Source: Sphaerotilus microaerophilus (GTDB taxonomy: Bacteria; Pseudomonadota; Gammaproteobacteria; Burkholderiales; Burkholderiaceae_C). From it: a DNA stretch of 64,000 nucleotides. The translations under genes were made by a program, and so were the position numbers. The notes beneath the pieces were generated by a model. That model saw nothing but the letters and a program-made list of their open reading frames with translations, had not been told where the DNA came from and did no database searches. The DNA lies in the NCBI RefSeq assembly GCF_023734135.1, contig NZ_AP025730.1:1736001-1800000 (forward strand), in the 5' to 3' direction. This document shows, piece after piece, positions 59,398 to 64,000 of the stretch (within the stretch, counting starts at the first letter, position 1; the number at the start of each line of letters is the position of its first letter).

Positions 59398-60024
59398 ATG
59401 AGCATGAGCCTGGGTGATCTGCTCAGCCTGCCCGAGGGCGATGCGCACCTGCGCGAGACGCGGGTGCAGTCTCGCCAAGTGTATCGGGGCCATTTCCTGG
59501 AGGTCTACCGTGACGAGATCGCCCTGCCCGACGGCGCGGTGACAGGGCGCGAGTACATGGTCCACCCGGGTGCGGTGATGGTCATCCCGCTGCTCGATGA
59601 CGGGCGGCTGGTGCTGGAGCGCCAGTTCCGCTATCCGTTGGACCGGGCCATGATCGAGTTCCCGGCCGGCAAGCTGGAGCCGGGCGAGCCGGGCATCGTC
59701 TGTGGCGTGCGCGAGCTCTTCGAGGAAACCGGCTACACCGCTGCCGAGTGGGCCTATGCCGGCGAGTTGAACAATGCCATCGCCTATTCCAGCGAGCGCA
59801 TCGAGATCTGGTTTGCACGCGGCCTGCAAGCGGGTGAGCGCCAACTCGACGTGGGCGAGTTCCTCGACGTGTTTGCCGGGACCGAGGCGCAGCTGTCGCA
59901 GTGGATCCGCGACGGCGACGTCACCGATGCCAAGACCATGGTCGGGTTGCTCTGGCTGCAGCAATGGCGCTCCGGCGCCTGGCCGCTGCAGTGGCGCAGC
60001 GCGGCGGAGCACGGGCTGCGCTGA
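59398..60024 (+). CDS. NUDIX hydrolase, ADP-ribose pyrophosphatase type
   Basis: A 208-residue protein with a complete Nudix box at residues 91-113 (G-x5-E-x7-R-E-L-F-E-E-T-G-Y). The preceding VLERQFRYPLDRAMIEFPAGKLE (RQFRYPLDRAMIEFPAGK) is typical of ADP-ribose/NDP-sugar hydrolases. It should cleave ADP-ribose or a related NDP-linked compound into AMP and a sugar phosphate. ATG codons at 59398 and 59404 are both possible. Linked to the nuo operon and followed 58 nt later by DUF1178. Confidence 0.88.
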   Translation: MSMSLGDLLSLPEGDAHLRETRVQSRQVYRGHFLEVYRDEIALPDGAVTGREYMVHPGAVMVIPLLDDGRLVLERQFRYPLDRAMIEFPAGKLEPGEPGIVCGVRELFEETGYTAAEWAYAGELNNAIAYSSERIEIWFARGLQAGERQLDVGEFLDVFAGTEAQLSQWIRDGDVTDAKTMVGLLWLQQWRSGAWPLQWRSAAEHGLR

Positions 60025-60082
60025 GGCGTGTCGCGCGCCGGATGCCCTTGCCGTACGCTGCTGCCATCGCGCAAACACCGCC

Positions 60083-60568
60083 ATGAAGGTCTTCAACCTC
60101 CAGTGCGACCAAGGGCATGGCTTCGAGGGCTGGTTCGGCTCCGAGGACGACTACCGCAGCCAGACGGAACGGGGCCTGCTGAGCTGCCCGGTCTGCGGAT
60201 CGGTGGCTGTGCAGCGCTTACCGTCGGCACCGCGGCTCAACCTCGGTGCTGCTGCCCCGGTGGACGCGGCCAGATCCACATCGACGGCCGTGGCGACGAC
60301 TGCGCCGCAGGTGCCGCCATCGGGCGTTCCAGACGTCCTGGCCCAGTTGCAGGCCCGCTACCTGGAGGCGGTGCGCCACGTGGTGGCGAACACCGAGGAT
60401 GTCGGTCCGCGCTTCGCCGAGGAGGTACGCCGCATCCACTACGGGGAGGTCGCGCAGCGCGCGATCCGCGGGCAGGCCGATGCCCAGGAGCGCGAAGCCC
60501 TGCGCGACGAGGGCATCGACGTGGTCTCGCTGCCGCTGCCACCGGGCATGGACGGCCCGCTGCAGTGA
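60083..60568 (+). CDS. DUF1178 family protein
   Basis: A 161-residue soluble protein. It starts MKVFNLQCDQGHGFEGWF and has a CPVCGS pair (Cys35, Cys38) that with Cys8 may bind zinc, an Ala/Thr-rich linker near 55-75 and a C-terminal helical domain with ARYLEAVRHVVANTEDVG and FAEEVRRIHYGE. Function unknown; it often lies beside the nuo cluster in this group. Confidence 0.85.
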   Translation: MKVFNLQCDQGHGFEGWFGSEDDYRSQTERGLLSCPVCGSVAVQRLPSAPRLNLGAAAPVDAARSTSTAVATTAPQVPPSGVPDVLAQLQARYLEAVRHVVANTEDVGPRFAEEVRRIHYGEVAQRAIRGQADAQEREALRDEGIDVVSLPLPPGMDGPLQ

Positions 60569-60609
60569 GGGCGGGGCGGGCTGCTTGATGGGCCTGCTGG
60601 CGCTCTCGG

Positions 60610-62019
60610 TCAGAGCAGGCGGCCGGGATTCATCAGCCCGGCGGGATCCAGCGCGGCCTTGATCGCACGCATCAGGTCCAGTGCCACGGGTGACTTGCGC
60701 TGGGCCAGTTCGTCGCGCTTGAGCGCCCCGATGCCGTGTTCGGCTGAGAAGGACCCGCCATGGGCGGCCACCGCGTCGAACACGATCGCATTGACCGCGT
60801 GTTCGTGTTCGCGCAGGAAATCGACCGCCGTGCAGCCCTCCGGCGCCTGGACGTTGTAGTGCAGGTTGCCGTCGCCCAGGTGGCCGAAGTTCACCAGCCT
60901 GGCGCCCGCAAAGGCCCTGGCGAGCGCCGCATCGGCTTGTCGCACGAAGGCCGGGATGCGAGACACCGGCACGGAGATGTCGTGCTTGATATTCAGGCCT
61001 TCCAGCGCCTGCGCCAGCGGGATGGACTCGCGCAGCTGCCACATCGTGCGCGACTGCGCCACCGATGTCGCCACTGCGGCATCGCTGATCAGCCCGCCTT
61101 CGAGGGCCGCTTCCAGCAGGCCCTCGAAGACCGTGCGGGCATGGGCTTCATCCTGGGCGTCGGAGAGTTCCAGCAGCACCGTCCATGGACTGGGAGCGAG
61201 CGGCTGCGCCAGCTGCGGGAAGTGGCGCCGCACCAGGGCCAGCGAGAAGGTGTTCATCGCCTCGAAGCCGGTCAGCGCGGCATCGGCACGGGCCTGCGCC
61301 AACTGCAGCAGCGCTACGCAGTCCTCCAGCGAGGCACAGGCGGCCAGCGCCGTCATCCGCGCTGCCGGCCGGGGGTACAGGCGCATGACCGCCGCCGTGA
61401 TCACCCCGAGCGTGCCCTCGCTGCCGATGTAGAGGTGGCGCAGGTCGTAGCCGGTGTTGTCCTTGCGCAGTCCACCCAGGCCGTCCCAGATCTCCCCGCG
61501 CGGGGTCACCACCTCCAGGCCCAGGCAGAGCTCACGTGCATTGCCAAAGCGCAGCACCTGCGTGCCACCCGCATTGGTCGCCAGGTTGCCGCCGATGGTG
61601 CAGGATCCCTCCGAGGCCAGGCTCAGCGGCAGCAGCAGGTCGGCTGCGGCGGCGGCCTCCTGGGCGACCTGCAGCACGCAACCGGCCTCGACCGTCATCG
61701 TCAGGTTGGCTCGGTCTATGGCGCGCACGGCCTGCAGCCGCGTCAGGCTGAGCAGGATCTGCTGGCCGGATTCGTCCGGCACGCCACCGCCGACCAACCC
61801 GGTGTTGCCGCCCTGGGGCACCACGGCCACGCGCGCCTCGTGGCACAGCCGCAGCACGGCCGCCACCTCCGCCGTCGAGCCTGGGCGCACCACTGCCAGC
61901 GAGCGGCCCCGCCAGCGTTGGCGCCAATCGAGGTGATAGGCGTCCAGGTCACCGTCGGTGAGCACCTGGTTCGGGCCGACGACACCGCGCAGGGCATCCA
62001 GCAGGGACGAGTGGCTCAT
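60610..62019 (-). CDS. FAD-linked oxidoreductase, GlcD/D-2-hydroxyacid dehydrogenase type
   Basis: A 469-residue FAD protein of the vanillyl-alcohol oxidase group. The FAD_binding_4 domain has PQGGNTGLVGGG at 68-79 and CTIGGNLATNAGGTQVLRFGN near 137-157. The C-terminal FAD-oxidase domain has VNFGHLGDGNLHYNV and AEHGIGALKRDEL near the end, where the His residues bind substrate or metal. It probably oxidises a D-2-hydroxy acid such as D-lactate, glycolate or D-2-hydroxyglutarate. Its ATG overlaps the TGA of the upstream DUF2069 gene. Confidence 0.9.
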   Translation of the reverse strand: MSHSSLLDALRGVVGPNQVLTDGDLDAYHLDWRQRWRGRSLAVVRPGSTAEVAAVLRLCHEARVAVVPQGGNTGLVGGGVPDESGQQILLSLTRLQAVRAIDRANLTMTVEAGCVLQVAQEAAAAADLLLPLSLASEGSCTIGGNLATNAGGTQVLRFGNARELCLGLEVVTPRGEIWDGLGGLRKDNTGYDLRHLYIGSEGTLGVITAAVMRLYPRPAARMTALAACASLEDCVALLQLAQARADAALTGFEAMNTFSLALVRRHFPQLAQPLAPSPWTVLLELSDAQDEAHARTVFEGLLEAALEGGLISDAAVATSVAQSRTMWQLRESIPLAQALEGLNIKHDISVPVSRIPAFVRQADAALARAFAGARLVNFGHLGDGNLHYNVQAPEGCTAVDFLREHEHAVNAIVFDAVAAHGGSFSAEHGIGALKRDELAQRKSPVALDLMRAIKAALDPAGLMNPGRLL

Positions 62020-62528
62020 GCGGCGGAATCGGATGAAGTGGGGGACACCGCTGCGCCATCGGTGTGCCCGCGCTTGGCGCTGGCCAGGCGCAGGCGCACG
62101 TGGGCGCCGCAGGCGGCAAACAGCAGCAGCGCCAGCCCGATCTCGCCCAGTGCCAGTCGGGCACCGAGCGCGCCGTCGCCAAAGGCGCGCACCGCGCCTT
62201 CCGTGACATAGAGCCACAGCAGCAGTGACAGCCAGCGGTAGGTGTAGAGCCGCATGCGCCACAGGCCAGGCAGGGCGGCCAGCAGGGGCAGCACCTTCAG
62301 CGCGAGGCTGCCGCGGCCGGTCGGTGCCAGCCAGAGCTCCCAGGCCAGGCCCAGGGCGATCAGGGCCACGCAGGCAGCGAGGGCGGCCAGACGGCTGGCC
62401 TGCACCGCCGGGCTCGGATGAGCGGTGGTGGCGGCGACGGATGAGAGGGAGGGGGGAGCGGCGGAGGGCAACGGGACTGGCAGGTCGAAAACGGCGGAAG
62501 TGCCGGCCCGGACGACCGACTTTGGCAT
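62016..62528 (-). CDS. DUF2069 family membrane protein
   Basis: A protein of up to 170 residues with four hydrophobic segments; RLAALAACVALIALGLAWELWLAP starts the conserved part near residue 46 (RLAALAACVALIALG), followed by LPGLWRMRLYTYRWLSLLLWLYVTEGAVRA (RLYTYRWLSLLLW, YVTEGAVRA). The first 45 residues are Ser/Pro/Ala-rich and may not be translated; ATG 62528 is 10 nt from the divergent YihY start. It shares four bases with the downstream FAD oxidoreductase gene, so the two are coupled. Function unknown. Confidence 0.75.
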   Translation of the reverse strand: MPKSVVRAGTSAVFDLPVPLPSAAPPSLSSVAATTAHPSPAVQASRLAALAACVALIALGLAWELWLAPTGRGSLALKVLPLLAALPGLWRMRLYTYRWLSLLLWLYVTEGAVRAFGDGALGARLALGEIGLALLLFAACGAHVRLRLASAKRGHTDGAAVSPTSSDSAA

Positions 62529-62538
62529 CATAGCCAGC

Positions 62539-63792
62539 ATGCGTCCACCCCGTTCCGGCTCCTCCCGCTGGTCTCTGCTGCTGCGGCGGGCCTCCGTCCG
62601 GCACGCCCTGCGTGCCCTGCGCCAGTGGCCCTGGCTTGACACGCTGAAGACGCTGCGCCTGCGTTTCCGCGAGGACCGCCTGGGCGTCACCGCCGGCAGC
62701 CTGACCTTCACGACGACGATCGCGCTGGTGCCTCTGGCAACCGTGACCTTCGCGGTGTTCACGGCCTTTCCGATGTTCGCGAGCTTCCGCCGGGCGCTGG
62801 AGGTCTACCTGCTGCAGAACCTCGTGCCCGACGCCATCGCCAGGCCCGTGCTGCTGCAACTCACCCAATTTGCGCTCAAGGCCAACCGGGTCGGTGCGGT
62901 GGGGCTGGTGCTGCTGGGCTTCACCGCGATCGCGCTGCTGCTGACCATCGACCGCGCGCTCAACGCCATCTGGCGGGTGCGTGACCCCCGCCCCTTCGCA
63001 CAGCGGGTGCTGGTGTACTGGGCCATCGCGACCCTCGGGCCGTTGGTGCTGGGCGTCAGCCTGTCGATCACCTCCTACGCCCTGTCGGCGTCCAAGGGCT
63101 TCGTCGATGCGCTGCCGGGCGGTGTGTCGCTGCTGCTGGACGGCGTCGAGTTCACCTTGATGGTGCTCGGCATGGCGGCGCTGTTCCGCTTCGTGCCCAA
63201 TACCCAGGTGCGCTGGGCCCATGCGCTGACGGGCGGGCTGTTCGTCGCCCTGGGGTTCGACCTCGCCAAGCGCCTGCTGGCCTGGTACCTCGGCCTGGTG
63301 CCCAGCTACACGACGATCTATGGTGCCTTCGCCACCGTCCCCATCCTGCTGATCTGGATCTATCTGGGCTGGGTCATCGTGCTGCTCGGCGCGGTGATCG
63401 CCGCCTACGCCCCCAGCCTGCAGATGCGCGTGGTGCGCCAGGCCGACACGCCTGGCTGGCGTTTCACGCTCGCGCTGACCCTGCTGCGCGTGCTGGAGGG
63501 CGCGCGGCACGACGAGCGCCGGGGCCTGTCGGTGGCCGAGCTGGCCGAGCAGCTGCGGGTCGACCCGCTGCAGATTGACCCGGTGCTGGAGACGCTGCAG
63601 CGGCTCGATTGGGTGGGCCGCCTGGAAGAGGACGGCGAGCCGCGCCAGGTGCTGCTCGTCGATGCGGCCGACACCCGCATCGAGCCGCTGGTGACGCGGC
63701 TGCTGATCGCCCGCCAGCCTGGCAATGCGGCCTTCCTGATCGCGGGTGGTATTGAGTCAATGACCATTGCCCAGGCACTGGGTGGGCGCTGA
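62539..63792 (+). CDS. YihY family inner membrane protein
   Basis: A 417-residue protein with six transmembrane segments of the YihY/BrkB type. TAGSLTFTTTIALVPLATV near 53-71 is the conserved first block, and LLTIDRALNAIWRVRDPRPF near 134-153 and SYTTIYGAFATVPILLIWIYL near 256-276 (SYTTIYGAFATVPILLIW) follow. A C-terminal soluble extension (about 310-417) looks like a winged helix: LSVAELAEQLRVDPLQIDPV and LQRLDWVGRLEE. Despite the old RNase BN name, no nuclease role is expected. Function unknown. Confidence 0.85.
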   Translation: MRPPRSGSSRWSLLLRRASVRHALRALRQWPWLDTLKTLRLRFREDRLGVTAGSLTFTTTIALVPLATVTFAVFTAFPMFASFRRALEVYLLQNLVPDAIARPVLLQLTQFALKANRVGAVGLVLLGFTAIALLLTIDRALNAIWRVRDPRPFAQRVLVYWAIATLGPLVLGVSLSITSYALSASKGFVDALPGGVSLLLDGVEFTLMVLGMAALFRFVPNTQVRWAHALTGGLFVALGFDLAKRLLAWYLGLVPSYTTIYGAFATVPILLIWIYLGWVIVLLGAVIAAYAPSLQMRVVRQADTPGWRFTLALTLLRVLEGARHDERRGLSVAELAEQLRVDPLQIDPVLETLQRLDWVGRLEEDGEPRQVLLVDAADTRIEPLVTRLLIARQPGNAAFLIAGGIESMTIAQALGGR

Positions 63793-63807
63793 GGTTCGGT
63801 CCGTGCG

Positions 63808-64000
63808 TCAGCCCAACGCCTCGCGCAGTGCCCGCAGCAGCCCCTCCGGATCCTCCTGCATCAGGTCGTGCCCGGGCAGGTCGAGCAGGTGGGTGTGGGC
63901 GCCCAGCCGCCGGCCCACCTCCGCGGCGGCCTTGGGCAGCGTCATGCGGTCCCGCCGGGCCAGCAGCAGGTGGCTGCGCGTGCGGCCCGCAGCGGCTACG
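63808..64000 (-). CDS. Alpha/beta hydrolase, C-terminal part
   Basis: The last 63 codons of a gene that begins beyond the window, read on the - strand. SHLLLARRDRMTLPKAAAEV precedes LLDLPGHDLMQEDPEGLL, where the strand plus Gly-His is the usual position of the catalytic His in alpha/beta hydrolases, and RDRMTLP the position of the acid Asp. The substrate cannot be told. The stop is 15 nt from the convergent YihY gene. Confidence 0.7.
   Translation of the reverse strand, partial: VAAAGRTRSHLLLARRDRMTLPKAAAEVGRRLGAHTHLLDLPGHDLMQEDPEGLLRALREALG

Noticed and set aside
60610..63510. A - strand frame of 966 codons running through the FAD oxidoreductase and beyond
   Set aside because: Only the part from 62019 down is protein-like. 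The upstream part is antisense to the YihY gene and has no domain signal.

Overview
This window looks like chromosomal DNA of a high-GC betaproteobacterium, probably order Burkholderiales and near the Leptothrix/Sphaerotilus/Ideonella type. The reasons are the linked order secG, tRNA-Leu(GAG), nuoA-N, a DUF2818 gene, a NUDIX gene and a DUF1178 gene, the neighbouring rpsO, pnp, quinone oxidoreductase and tpiA, and several small families that I know mainly from this order (DUF3149, the Trp-rich small protein, CWC). Assignment below the order is inference from memory. I saw no insertion sequence, phage gene, integrase or CRISPR array.

Bases 1-24,400 form an exopolysaccharide (EPS) or capsule/sheath locus. 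A tightly packed + strand operon (to 12,470) encodes the end of a Wzx-type flippase, two polysaccharide deacetylases, one GT2 and three GT4 glycosyltransferases, two asparagine-synthase-like amide ligases (one without its glutaminase cysteine) and a Wzy/WaaL-type polymerase or ligase. Next come three paralogous secreted proteins, probably beta-propellers, of a family I cannot name: one with a Sec signal peptide on the + strand and two lipoproteins on the - strand. On the - strand follow two CelD/FemAB-like GNAT proteins and a YdcF-type membrane protein. A PEP-CTERM surface protein and a WbpO/WbpP (TviB/TviC) pair on the + strand close the locus. The pair should supply UDP-GalNAcA. Deacetylases, amide ligases and FemAB-like acyltransferases in the same place suggest a polymer of amino-uronic acids that are de-N-acetylated and then amidated or aminoacylated.

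Bases 24,400-38,560 are mixed housekeeping and accessory genes: a DUF3149 micro-protein, an RluA-type pseudouridine synthase, an MscS-type channel, a CWC protein, class I fumarase, a YqhA-type membrane protein, acetyl-CoA synthetase, an isolated glycosyltransferase, a small cytochrome c, a Trp-rich small protein, lgt, tsaD, a LivK-type binding protein and an aminotransferase.

Bases 38,560-43,870 carry rpsO, pnp, a quinone oxidoreductase, tpiA and secG. A good sigma-70 promoter at 43,926-43,954 precedes tRNA-Leu(GAG). The complete 14-gene respiratory complex I operon (nuoA-N) runs from 44,353 to 58,978, followed by DUF2818, NUDIX and DUF1178 genes. The right end holds, on the - strand, a GlcD-like FAD oxidoreductase with a DUF2069 membrane protein, a YihY-type membrane protein on the + strand, and the C-terminus of an alpha/beta hydrolase cut by the window edge.

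Intrinsic terminators were read directly after the PEP-CTERM gene, in the region after wbpP, and after acs, the cytochrome c gene and rpsO. Weaker hairpins lie at several other gene ends.
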